From the NCBI GenBank assembly GCA_947382625.1, contig CANDAG010000002.1, positions 1 to 64,000 on the forward strand: a stretch of 64,000 nucleotides of DNA, written 5' to 3'. Positions 29,179 to 35,814 of the stretch are shown piece after piece. Both the position numbers and the translations under genes were made by a program. Each line of letters starts with the position of its first letter. Positions within the stretch are counted from its first letter, which is position 1. This DNA comes from an uncultured Lachnospiraceae bacterium. GTDB lineage: Bacteria > Bacillota > Clostridia > Lachnospirales > Lachnospiraceae. A model generated the notes under the pieces. That model ran no database searches. It had not been told where the DNA came from and saw only the letters and a list, made by a program, of their open reading frames with translations.

Positions 29179-29205
29179 TTTAGTCCTATCTCGACACCGG
29201 TTAAT
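29179..29205 (+). other. Internal attachment site (right arm copy 1)
   Basis: TTTAGTCCTAT (29179-29189), 13 bases, then AAT (29203-29205). Arm sequence, spacing and the inner GACACC all match the site at 31342-31368. It marks the junction of the recombinase element and the next cassette. Confidence 0.75.
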
Positions 29206-29230
29206 TGCCAGTAGTGTAGATGTGAAATTT

Positions 29231-29327
29231 ATTTTGCGAAAAATATGCAAAATGTTTATATAATCGTTGACGTTTTGGCATACTAAACATATAATTGTAT
29301 TATTATTTTGCAAAAATACTGCAGAAT
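29231..29327 (+). promoter_or_regulatory. Promoter of the AbiL-like operon flanked by 23-bp repeats
   Basis: The -35 TTGACG (29267-29272) and -10 TATAAT (29290-29295) are 17 bp apart, close to ideal sigma-A. Two similar 23-bp sequences, ATTTTGC then A-rich then TGCA then AAT, lie at 29231-29253 and 29305-29327, one upstream of the -35 and one in the leader. They look like paired operators. Confidence 0.65.
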
Positions 29328-29339
29328 GGAGGAGATTAT

Positions 29340-30668
29340 ATGCTGTTGGAATTTAAAGTGGAAAACTATAAATCATTTTTAGAGGAAGTAACATTTTCTA
29401 TGGTGGCAGCGCCGAAACAATCAGGATTGGATTATAGTCTGCTGAAAGAAAAAGTGAAGGGTAAACTAGTGAAGGGATTGAGTTCTTCTGTGATTTACGG
29501 GCCGAATGCTGCCGGAAAAACCAATATTATAGGGGCGATAGATGTACTTCGGGCAATCATCATAAGAGGAAATATAAGAAATTCAGAAGAAAAAAATTCT
29601 CCCAATGCTGCAGCTGCAGCATTGGAATTGATACCAAATAATAGATTGACAGCGGCTCGTCCGGTAAAATTCTCAATTACATTTTTAGAAAAAAAGATGC
29701 AAATACAATATGAGATTTTGATGGATTTGGGAACATTCCTTGATGAGGAATATTGTAGAGAGATTAAGGAAGAAAGATTGAGTGTTAATGGAGAGGATAT
29801 TTTTATCAGAAGCGAAAATTTAACGATTGGTAATTTAAAGGGAATTGAAGATTTTCTTTCTGATATTACTAATCAAAATAAAGAGAATGTAATGGGGATT
29901 GCACGAAACAGTCTTAACAAAGATGAATTGTTTTTGACCAATGGATTCAAGCTGATTTTTTCACAGAAACTTGTGAAATTAATAGTTGATTGGTTTACAG
30001 ATAAATGTATGGTCATTTATCGGGCAGATACGATACAGTTAATTAAAAGATTTTCCGACCCAAAGAAAAAGGCTGTCTATGTAGAAAGGACAACAAATCA
30101 GGCGGCAGAATTATTTGGCATCAATTCAAATGCAGTAGGTTATGTAGTGAGTGATGATGAGCCGGAGGCAAAATTATATTCTATCTTTAAAAATGCAGAA
30201 AATGAAAAGAATACGGCAATTGTTTCTGAAATTTTTGAGTCTTATGGAACCATCCGTTTTATTAACATGTTCCCATTGGTGATAAAAGCAATCATAACGG
30301 GAGGAACACTTATTGTGGATGAGTTTGATGCTTCTATTCATCCAATGGCTTTGATGAGCATTATTAATATTTTTCATAATGATGATATAAATATTCATCA
30401 TGCACAGTTGATTTTCAATACACATAATCCTATTTTCCTGAATTCAAATTTGTTCCGCCGAGATGAGATCAAGTTTGTAGAGAGGGATGATGATAATCAT
30501 TATAGTACTTTGTATACTTTGGCATCATTTGGAACAACGGGAGAAAAGGGAGTGCGTAAGCATGAAGATTATATGAGTAAATATTTTATCAGCCAGTATG
30601 GTGCAATCAAAGATATTGATTTTACACCAATCTTTGAACAGCTTATAGGAGACGAAAGCGAGGTTTGA
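29340..30668 (+). CDS. AbiL-like AAA-family ATPase (RloA/AbiLi type)
   Basis: This 442-aa OLD/SMC-type ATPase begins with LLEFKVENYKSF and has Walker A GPNAAGKT at 54-61, Walker B LIVDEFD (D327-E328) and a NTHNP switch segment about 40 residues later. Such ATPases pair with a TOPRIM or RloB nuclease-like partner in abortive-infection systems (AbiL; the analogous pair in PARIS). GGAGG fixes the start at 29340. The gene ends 2 bp before the partner's start codon. AT-rich composition points to transfer. Confidence 0.8.
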   Translation: MLLEFKVENYKSFLEEVTFSMVAAPKQSGLDYSLLKEKVKGKLVKGLSSSVIYGPNAAGKTNIIGAIDVLRAIIIRGNIRNSEEKNSPNAAAAALELIPNNRLTAARPVKFSITFLEKKMQIQYEILMDLGTFLDEEYCREIKEERLSVNGEDIFIRSENLTIGNLKGIEDFLSDITNQNKENVMGIARNSLNKDELFLTNGFKLIFSQKLVKLIVDWFTDKCMVIYRADTIQLIKRFSDPKKKAVYVERTTNQAAELFGINSNAVGYVVSDDEPEAKLYSIFKNAENEKNTAIVSEIFESYGTIRFINMFPLVIKAIITGGTLIVDEFDASIHPMALMSIINIFHNDDINIHHAQLIFNTHNPIFLNSNLFRRDEIKFVERDDDNHYSTLYTLASFGTTGEKGVRKHEDYMSKYFISQYGAIKDIDFTPIFEQLIGDESEV

Positions 30669-30670
30669 CC

Positions 30671-31330
30671 ATGGCAGAGCGGAAACCAAATAAGAAGTAT
30701 TATTTCAGCGTAGAGGGCGAGACAGAACATTGGTATTTAAAGTGGTTGCAGGATTTAATCAATGAAACAGAAGAAGCGGCATACAAAATTTCGATTGACT
30801 GTCCTGTTAGGAAAAATCCTCTGAAGCATGCAAAGTCATTAACCGTAACAAGGAAAATAGAGGTATATCATTTTTTCGATTATGAAAGTGATGAGGGAAT
30901 ACATGAGCAGAGTTTTAAAAATGCTATGGATAATATGAAAAAAGCGCAGAATCTTGGCAAGCAGATAGTATACAGATCCGGTTACAGTAATTTTACATTT
31001 GACCTGTGGATTATTCTGCATAGGCTGGACTGCAATAGTTCTTATGCACATAGAAAACAGTATATTACTGCAATAAACAGGGCATATAATGAAAAATTTC
31101 AGGATATGGAAGAATATAAAGAAGAAGATAACTTTAAAAGATGTTTGAAAAAATTACAGCTTTCCAATGTAAAAGATGCGATAGGGAGAGCCAAAGGCAT
31201 TATGAAGAAAAATGAAGACAGTGGATATATTTTACATCACTACAAAGGTTATAAATATTATAAAGAAAATCCATCTCTAGCAGCGTGGGAGGCAATAGAG
31301 AAAATTTTGATGGATTGCAAATTGACTTAG
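30671..31330 (+). CDS. RloB-like TOPRIM-fold protein (AbiLii type)
   Basis: A 219-aa RloB-family protein. The N-terminus YYFSVEGETEHWYLKWL carries the TOPRIM-type glutamates (EGETE), and SNFTFDLWIILH matches the family's conserved SNxxFELWLLLH segment. An HFFDYESDE acidic stretch between them may supply the metal-binding aspartates. With the upstream ATPase it forms an AbiL-like abortive-infection pair in which this protein is the likely effector. The ATG at 30671 is preferred over an upstream TTG. Confidence 0.78.
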   Translation: MAERKPNKKYYFSVEGETEHWYLKWLQDLINETEEAAYKISIDCPVRKNPLKHAKSLTVTRKIEVYHFFDYESDEGIHEQSFKNAMDNMKKAQNLGKQIVYRSGYSNFTFDLWIILHRLDCNSSYAHRKQYITAINRAYNEKFQDMEEYKEEDNFKRCLKKLQLSNVKDAIGRAKGIMKKNEDSGYILHHYKGYKYYKENPSLAAWEAIEKILMDCKLT

Positions 31331-31341
31331 AGTTAAAAATT

Positions 31342-31369
31342 TTTAGTCCTATCTAGACACCAGCTAATG
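31342..31369 (+). other. attR at the spmA junction (right arm copy 2)
   Basis: TTTAGTCCTAT (31342-31352), 13 bases, then AATG (31366-31369) that is also spmA codon 99 and the first base of the next codon. The AATG is shared with attL (8757-8760). Confidence 0.85.
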
Positions 31370-31707
31370 TCCTGGGGCTGGGGTGGGCGGCTACGCCGGC
31401 GGGCTTGAAGGCCATGGAGGAATTGGCGAAGCTGGAGGAGGAGAGAGGGAATCCGGCGTATGCGGCTTCCGGTGGTTCAGGTATAGAAGCAACAGGCGGA
31501 AAGACTGGCAGGATTGCCAGTAATGAAATGTGTACGTTTTTGATATTGAATATTTCTTCTTTGCAATTGATACCGGTTAATATGATTGCTTACCGGCAGC
31601 AGTACGGGAGCGTGAACCCGGCAGGGATCATTGGACCGGCGATTGTGGCCACGGCAGTGAGCACGGGTGTGGCAGTAATTTACTGTAAAGTTATGGGGAG
31701 AAAATAA
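31366..31707 (+). pseudogene. spmA: Spore maturation protein A, 3' part, copy 1
   Basis: Codons AAT GTC CTG GGG CTG GGG TGG ... continue exactly where the 5' half (8463-8759) stops. The product includes LGLGWAATPAGLKAMEELAK and the membrane segments of the SpmA C-terminal half, ending ...YCKVMGRK. By itself it has no start or ribosome site. Excision between the two AAT sites would rebuild a complete 211-codon gene. spmB, normally the next gene, is absent. Confidence 0.9.
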
Positions 31708-31827
31708 AGGAATATTTATCAGAATAAATGCAACCGACGGATTTATTAGAATAAGTGCAACAAGATGTTGCATTTAATTTGAAAAGTTTTAAATTTTGTA
31801 TTTTTGATGTAATATTTTATCTTTAGG

Positions 31828-31938
31828 TTGTGGATATGTGGATAATATTGTATAATCAAAAAAACAAGTTTCTTTTCGTAAATTATAAGCATAATAATAT
31901 TGAAATAGCTTGAAATATCTATAATAGTATGGTATATT
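31828..31938 (+). promoter_or_regulatory. Promoters of the ImmA/Pycsar-like operon
   Basis: Two candidates: TTGTGG (31828-31833) with TATAAT (31851-31856), spacing 17, and TTGAAA (31910-31915) with TATATT (31933-31938), spacing 17. The second puts its start next to the LexA-type box. Further upstream GAATAAATGCAAC and GAATAAGTGCAAC (about 31722-31734 and 31751-31763) form a direct repeat of unknown role. Confidence 0.55.
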
Positions 31939-31947
31939 TCATTAAAA

Positions 31948-31959
31948 GAACATACGTTC
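31948..31959 (+). promoter_or_regulatory. LexA/DinR (SOS) operator
   Basis: GAACATACGTTC at 31948-31959 matches the Gram-positive LexA/DinR box core GAAC-RNRY-GTTC at every position. It lies about 10 bp after the -10 at 31933-31938 and 40 bp before the ATG of the first gene, where a repressor would block transcription. Confidence 0.75.
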
Positions 31960-31999
31960 TAAAGGGAACAGCCATTTATAAAGAAAAGGATGTGAGAGA

Positions 32000-32512
32000 A
32001 TGGACAATGCAACAAGAACTATGATAAATTCATTAGCTCAAGATATCTTGAGTTCATTTGACATTCAAGTTCCTATTCAAGATATTGATGAGTTCGTTGG
32101 TATGTTAGGGGGAAGTATACAAACAGATATTAGTAGCACAGATGGTTCGGTAGTGAAAGAAGGAGATTCATTTAGGATATTGGTTTCACCTTTTCAGGAC
32201 GAAAGGAGACGTAGATTTACAATTGCACATGAATTAGGCCATTTATTTTTGCATATGGGTTATTTGACTAATATGGAATTATGGGAACGTCAAGATGAGA
32301 ATATTTATCATAGATTGGGCAGTTCTGAAAAAGAATATCAAGCAAATGAATTTGCAGCTGCATTTTTGATGCCACAAAATGAATATTTTAAGGTAATGAA
32401 TGAGAATATAATTGGTAATAAAGTAAATACCTCCAAAATAGCGGAGTATTTTAATGTATCGGTAGAGGCAGCATCAAACCGAGGAAAATTTTTGGGGTAT
32501 TTAAAATGGTAG
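32000..32512 (+). CDS. ImmA/IrrE-family metallopeptidase
   Basis: A 170-aa gluzincin-like peptidase with zinc motif HELGH at residues 77-81 and a downstream acidic segment (EKEYQANEFAAAFLMP) that supplies the third ligand. ImmA-type peptidases cleave repressors or antitoxins after a stress signal. There is no HTH domain, so it would act on a separate target. AAAGGATG precedes the start and a LexA-type box controls the operon. The stop overlaps the cyclase start by a few bases, so the peptidase may regulate the cyclase system. Confidence 0.85.
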   Translation: MDNATRTMINSLAQDILSSFDIQVPIQDIDEFVGMLGGSIQTDISSTDGSVVKEGDSFRILVSPFQDERRRRFTIAHELGHLFLHMGYLTNMELWERQDENIYHRLGSSEKEYQANEFAAAFLMPQNEYFKVMNENIIGNKVNTSKIAEYFNVSVEAASNRGKFLGYLKW

Positions 32513-33948
32513 ATAAAAAAATTTCAGCTAGATTGCAGGGAAATTATAGTGCTCAAATTCAAAACTTGAATCAAGAAAGAGAAGAACTATTCGAACGAAG
32601 AAGTGTTGAGGTGTTCTTCTCTTTTGATATAGTTAATTCTACGGCATACAAAACATTGAATTTTACGGGTTGGTCTCAAGTAATATTTACCTTGTTTAGT
32701 AAAGTACAACAGTTGGTTGCTAAAAAGATACCGAGTGCGGAAATGTGGAGAATTTTAGGAGATGAAGTGATTTTTATTGTACCAATTAAGGAAAAAAACG
32801 ATATCTTTGTATATGTGAATAGTATTTTTGAAATTTTGAATATTATGGTTTTACAATTAAAAAAAGGAACATTTTTTGATGAAATAGAGATATGTGATTT
32901 GGATCTCAGTTTAATGAAAATGCAAAATATTATATCTATGAAAGCAGCAGCATGGGTAGCGATTATAGGAGAAAATTTAAAAAAATTGGAACAATATGAT
33001 AACTTAATTGAGAGATTTAAATTACAAGAGGGGTATGGGGTTTTTGAATTTTTGGGAAATGACATAGATACAGGATTTAGAATTAAGGCGAATACACAGG
33101 ACAGGAGGCTAGTAATCAGTTATGAATTAGCATATATTTTATCAAGGAATACAGATTATTTGAGGAATATACATATTTTAACTTATAAACGTTTAAAAGG
33201 AGTTTGGCAAAATCGTTTATACCCCATTATATGGTATTACGATGATAAATATTTTGATGGAATATCATTTGAGAACAGTTTTTATTATGATGAAGGAGAG
33301 GATAGTGAACTAGTAAAATTATATTTTAAAAATAGAATAAATCCGATGTTAGAGCAAGAAATGTATGATGATGTAGATTATGCTTTGAAAAAGATATTAA
33401 AAGATCAACAATTAGAGGACAAATTTGATAAGATTGATAAAATTATTAAGGAATCGCAAGAAGATTTCAAACATTTGTTAGATCCTAAGTTTCTGCTGAG
33501 ATTACATTGCGTAGCAGTTTGCTATGATAAAAGTAATAAAAAAATTTTAATTATGAAGAGGGCAGATAATAGGGATAAATTTCCAAGTTGTTGGGAGTTT
33601 GGATGTGCTAAGGGAAGATTGGAAACATCATTAGTAGAACAGATCGAAAACGAATATAGAAATGATTTTGGAATAAAGATTAAGGTGCAGTGTAATAAAG
33701 ACAGAGAGGATATTCAACCGATACCTTTGGCTATGTATGAAATAGACAGTGCACAAGGAAAGGATAAAGGAATAATTACAATGGCTGAAATTGTTGAGGA
33801 TTTTGATATTGATAATTTTAGTGGAACCAAACATTCAGAAGTTCGTTGGATAGAAGAAAATGAGATAGAGAATTTTTCAGAGCCGACAATTGCTGATTTT
33901 AAGAATACATTAAAAATAGTGTTTGATAGATTGAAGGAGGAAAAATAG
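32506..33948 (+). CDS. Pycsar-like class III nucleotide cyclase fused to a degenerate Nudix domain
   Basis: A 480-aa protein. The N-terminal part (about 33-230) reads as a class III cyclase, with first metal aspartate D41 in FSFDIVNST and second D86 in ILGDEVIF, as in PycC pyrimidine cyclases that make cCMP or cUMP on phage infection. The middle (about 230-325) is unassigned. Residues about 330-475 are Nudix-like, but the box around 368-390 keeps only some residues: G389 and E383 fit, while the usual RE and EE positions read N382, N386 and D387. The Nudix part may therefore bind rather than hydrolyse nucleotides. It is followed 1 bp later by a PycTM-like effector gene. AT-rich. Confidence 0.75.
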   Translation: MVDKKISARLQGNYSAQIQNLNQEREELFERRSVEVFFSFDIVNSTAYKTLNFTGWSQVIFTLFSKVQQLVAKKIPSAEMWRILGDEVIFIVPIKEKNDIFVYVNSIFEILNIMVLQLKKGTFFDEIEICDLDLSLMKMQNIISMKAAAWVAIIGENLKKLEQYDNLIERFKLQEGYGVFEFLGNDIDTGFRIKANTQDRRLVISYELAYILSRNTDYLRNIHILTYKRLKGVWQNRLYPIIWYYDDKYFDGISFENSFYYDEGEDSELVKLYFKNRINPMLEQEMYDDVDYALKKILKDQQLEDKFDKIDKIIKESQEDFKHLLDPKFLLRLHCVAVCYDKSNKKILIMKRADNRDKFPSCWEFGCAKGRLETSLVEQIENEYRNDFGIKIKVQCNKDREDIQPIPLAMYEIDSAQGKDKGIITMAEIVEDFDIDNFSGTKHSEVRWIEENEIENFSEPTIADFKNTLKIVFDRLKEEK

Positions 33949-34473
33949 ATGAATGAGGATCATCATAAAATAATACAGGATTTATTAAAGGATATTTTTA
34001 ATAATGTGAATAATTGGTTAACTCATGCGGAAGCTAAAAATGTAGCAATAGTGGCGTTTAATGTGGCATGTTTATCTTTAATATCAGAAATAAAGGATAT
34101 TGCTAATATTAAGATTTTGTATTATATTGTGTGCGTCGGTATGTTATTATCTACAATTATGGCATTGATTTCTTTTTTTCCTAAAATGGGTAAGGAAACA
34201 AAAAATCAAGGGAGTCGTTCTGATAGTGATAATTTAATATTTTATATTGATATAGCTAAGTATGACAAAGAACAATATATTAAAGCAATATTTAAGCAAT
34301 ATGCAGGAATTGATATTTTAGATACTGAAGTTCAGAAAATAGAAAAGGATTTTGCAGAGGAAATTACATATAATGCTACTGTTGTTATAAGAAAATATAA
34401 ATGGTTTAATTGTGCAATTAAGACAGAAATTTTAATGTTAGTCATGTTAGTAATTACATTAATTGCTGCATGA
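33949..34473 (+). CDS. PycTM-like membrane effector (DUF5706-like)
   Basis: A 174-aa protein with two N-terminal transmembrane helices (about 31-47 and 54-77), a cytoplasmic middle domain, and a C-terminal helix (about 157-173). The WLTHAEAKN segment just before helix 1 fits the Pycsar transmembrane effector family, whose members bind cyclic pyrimidine nucleotides and disrupt the membrane. Its start follows the cyclase stop directly. The effector call rests on topology, this motif and pairing with the cyclase. Confidence 0.7.
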   Translation: MNEDHHKIIQDLLKDIFNNVNNWLTHAEAKNVAIVAFNVACLSLISEIKDIANIKILYYIVCVGMLLSTIMALISFFPKMGKETKNQGSRSDSDNLIFYIDIAKYDKEQYIKAIFKQYAGIDILDTEVQKIEKDFAEEITYNATVVIRKYKWFNCAIKTEILMLVMLVITLIAA

Positions 34474-34860
34474 ATCTAGTGAAATGACCATAGATGATAG
34501 GTAAAATATTTCAAGAGTGATAGTAAAGGATAATTAAAATTATGGAAAATACATGAAAAAGACTAGTGGTATACAAGAAAATTAAGGTGGCAAAGTGTAT
34601 GCTAGAAAGAGGAAAGTTGACTAAGAATTTTTTGAGGATTTGAATTTGCCATTGCATATAGTAGAATTTTTTGAAAATAGTTTACAGCTAGCAATTGATT
34701 TTGTAGTGGCTTGTGAAAGCAGGAACTCTTGAAGCGGAGAAATCCTGCTTTTATTATACAAATTTTCTTGTTTTGTTATAATTCAACAATAGAAGAGAGG
34801 AAAAATCCATTATTACAAGATATTTTTCACAAACTTCGTGTCACTAACTTGACACAAGGG
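34474..34860 (+). other. Gene-free stretch between effector and spmA copy 2
   Basis: There is no intact gene. A 35-codon open fragment (about 34626-34733, beginning EFFEDLNLPLHIVEFF) ends in TGA and could be a decayed remnant. A hairpin AGCAGGA/TCCTGCT follows at 34718-34749, then AT-rich sequence and the inverted repeat at 34838-34855. Confidence 0.4.
34718..34755 (+). terminator. Terminator hairpin of the Pycsar-like cassette
   Basis: AGCAGGA (34718-34724) pairs with TCCTGCT (34743-34749), followed by TTTATT. Confidence 0.55.
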
Positions 34861-35187
34861 GGTTTGAAGGCGATGGAGGAGTTGGCGAAGCTGGAGGGGG
34901 AGAGAGGGAATCCGGCGTATGCGGCTTCCGGTGGTTCAGGTATAGAAGCAACAGGCGGAAAGACTGGCAGGATTGCCAGTAATGAAATGTGTACATTTTT
35001 GATATTGAATATTTCATCGCTGCAGCTGATACCGGTTAATATGATTGCTTACCGGCAGCAGTATGGGAGTGTGAATCCAGCGGGAATCATTGGGACGGCA
35101 ATTGTGGCGACATTTGTGAGTACGGCGGCTGTGGTGTATTGTAAAGTGGAGGATAGAAGGCGGAGGGGGGAGCGGTTACTGGAATGA
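34861..35187 (+). pseudogene. spmA: Spore maturation protein A, 3' part, copy 2
   Basis: This encodes GLKAMEELAKLEGERG... through ...YCKVEDRRRRGERLLE, a second version of the SpmA C-terminal half, starting 12 codons further into the gene than copy 1 and ending 7 codons longer. A 96-bp stretch (34899-34994) is identical to copy 1 (31440-31535), while both sides carry many differences. It has no start of its own, and an upstream in-frame ATG (34729) is fortuitous. No spmB follows. Confidence 0.88.
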
Positions 35188-35277
35188 GGTGTTATTGTGT
35201 GACAATCCTTAGTGCTTGGTTTCCGGAAAAACCAGATCGACCAATCTTGTAATCCGATTATTTTATATAGTTCTTAC

Positions 35278-35316
35278 AAAAAGCAGGAAGCCTTTATGAG
35301 GTATATCCTGCTTTTT
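35278..35316 (+). terminator. Bidirectional-type terminator
   Basis: AAAAAGCAGGA (35278-35288) pairs with TCCTGC plus TTTTT (35306-35316). It isolates the spmA remnants from the downstream operon. Confidence 0.7.
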
Positions 35317-35431
35317 GTTCTGGCAGAGTAAATGGGGCGTTTATATTTTAAACTACAAATTCAATGATTGTATCTGCTCTCTGTGTTATGATTTGAAAAA
35401 TACAATAATCAAGAACCGGAGGAAAAGATAG

Positions 35432-35806
35432 ATGAAAATCAGAACAGATTTTGTGACAAATTCCAGCAGTAGCAGTTTTATTATTGCCAGAGAAGAGGAA
35501 CTTTCGGAGCATCTCAAAGAAATAATCATTTCTTTTGCACTGGACGAAATGATGGGAGAAAAAATGCTTACACCCGACAGTACAGAAGAAGATATCCAGA
35601 AAGTTTTTGAAGAAAATTATATTGAAGATGAGAAACAGCAGGAGATTCGCAGGGCATTGAAGGAAGGAAAAACGGTTTATGGGGACTGCATTGATTTTGA
35701 ATGCTGTGATTATAACTATGCGGAATTATTTGAAAAGCTTTGGGGTAAGCTGGAAGAGGCAGGAGAAAAGAGTTTTGAAATCATTGATGGTGATCTCAGC
35801 TATTGA
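35432..35806 (+). CDS. Small acidic protein with N-terminal VTNSSSSSF motif
   Basis: A 124-aa protein. The first 17 residues (KIRTDFVTNSSSSSFI) form a conserved-looking N-terminal motif that I have seen on otherwise unrelated clostridial proteins. The rest is acidic and soluble, with a Cys-containing stretch DFECCDYNYAELF near residue 90. CGGAGG precedes the start. The next gene, a radical SAM/SPASM enzyme, begins 8 bp after the stop, so this protein or its N-terminus may be the enzyme's substrate. Function otherwise unknown. Confidence 0.65.
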   Translation: MKIRTDFVTNSSSSSFIIAREEELSEHLKEIIISFALDEMMGEKMLTPDSTEEDIQKVFEENYIEDEKQQEIRRALKEGKTVYGDCIDFECCDYNYAELFEKLWGKLEEAGEKSFEIIDGDLSY

Positions 35807-35814
35807 GGTATAGT

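Larger units (their letters stand above)
8757..29204 (+). mobile_element. Serine-recombinase element in spmA (20.4 kb)
   Basis: The element runs from attL in spmA codon 99 to the first copy of the right arm, just after the recombinase trio (AA at 29203-29204). It carries a sugar isomerase-like/class V enzyme operon, a sugar ABC/GH2/AraC/GH31 cluster, a small protein and three large serine recombinases at its right end. Together with the adjoining 2.2 kb cassette the interruption of spmA measures 22,609 bp. I see no conjugation, replication or phage structural genes, so it looks like an integrative island and not a full ICE or prophage. Confidence 0.8.
29203..31367 (+). mobile_element. Non-autonomous AbiL-like defence cassette (2.2 kb)
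   Basis: A segment bounded on each side by the same TTTAGTCCTAT-N13-AAT site and containing only the two-gene AbiL-like system. It is visibly more AT-rich than the flanking sugar genes and has no recombinase of its own. The likely origin is tandem integration using the neighbouring recombinases in trans. Confidence 0.6.
31708..34860 (+). mobile_element. Pycsar-like defence cassette between two spmA 3' ends
   Basis: An AT-rich block lying between spmA 3' copies 1 and 2, with an ImmA-type peptidase gene and a cyclase/effector pair but no recombinase. The right junction is in the spmA codons for AG-LK (34860-34869), 12 codons downstream of the other element's site. An inverted repeat GTGTCA/TGACAC (34838-34843, 34850-34855) lies beside it. 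Copy 1 may have arrived as a replacement 3' end carried by this cassette. Confidence 0.55.

Noticed and set aside
29340-31330. PARIS system instead of AbiL
   Set aside because: The ATPase type would fit, but the partner shows RloB-type motifs (SNFTFDLWIILH), not those of the PARIS AriB family. AbiL/RloAB-like is the better label.
34729-35187. 152-codon gene starting at 34729
   Set aside because: The first about 45 codons are AT-rich read-through of terminator and junction sequence. Only the part from 34861 is spmA-derived, so this is a remnant, not a gene.
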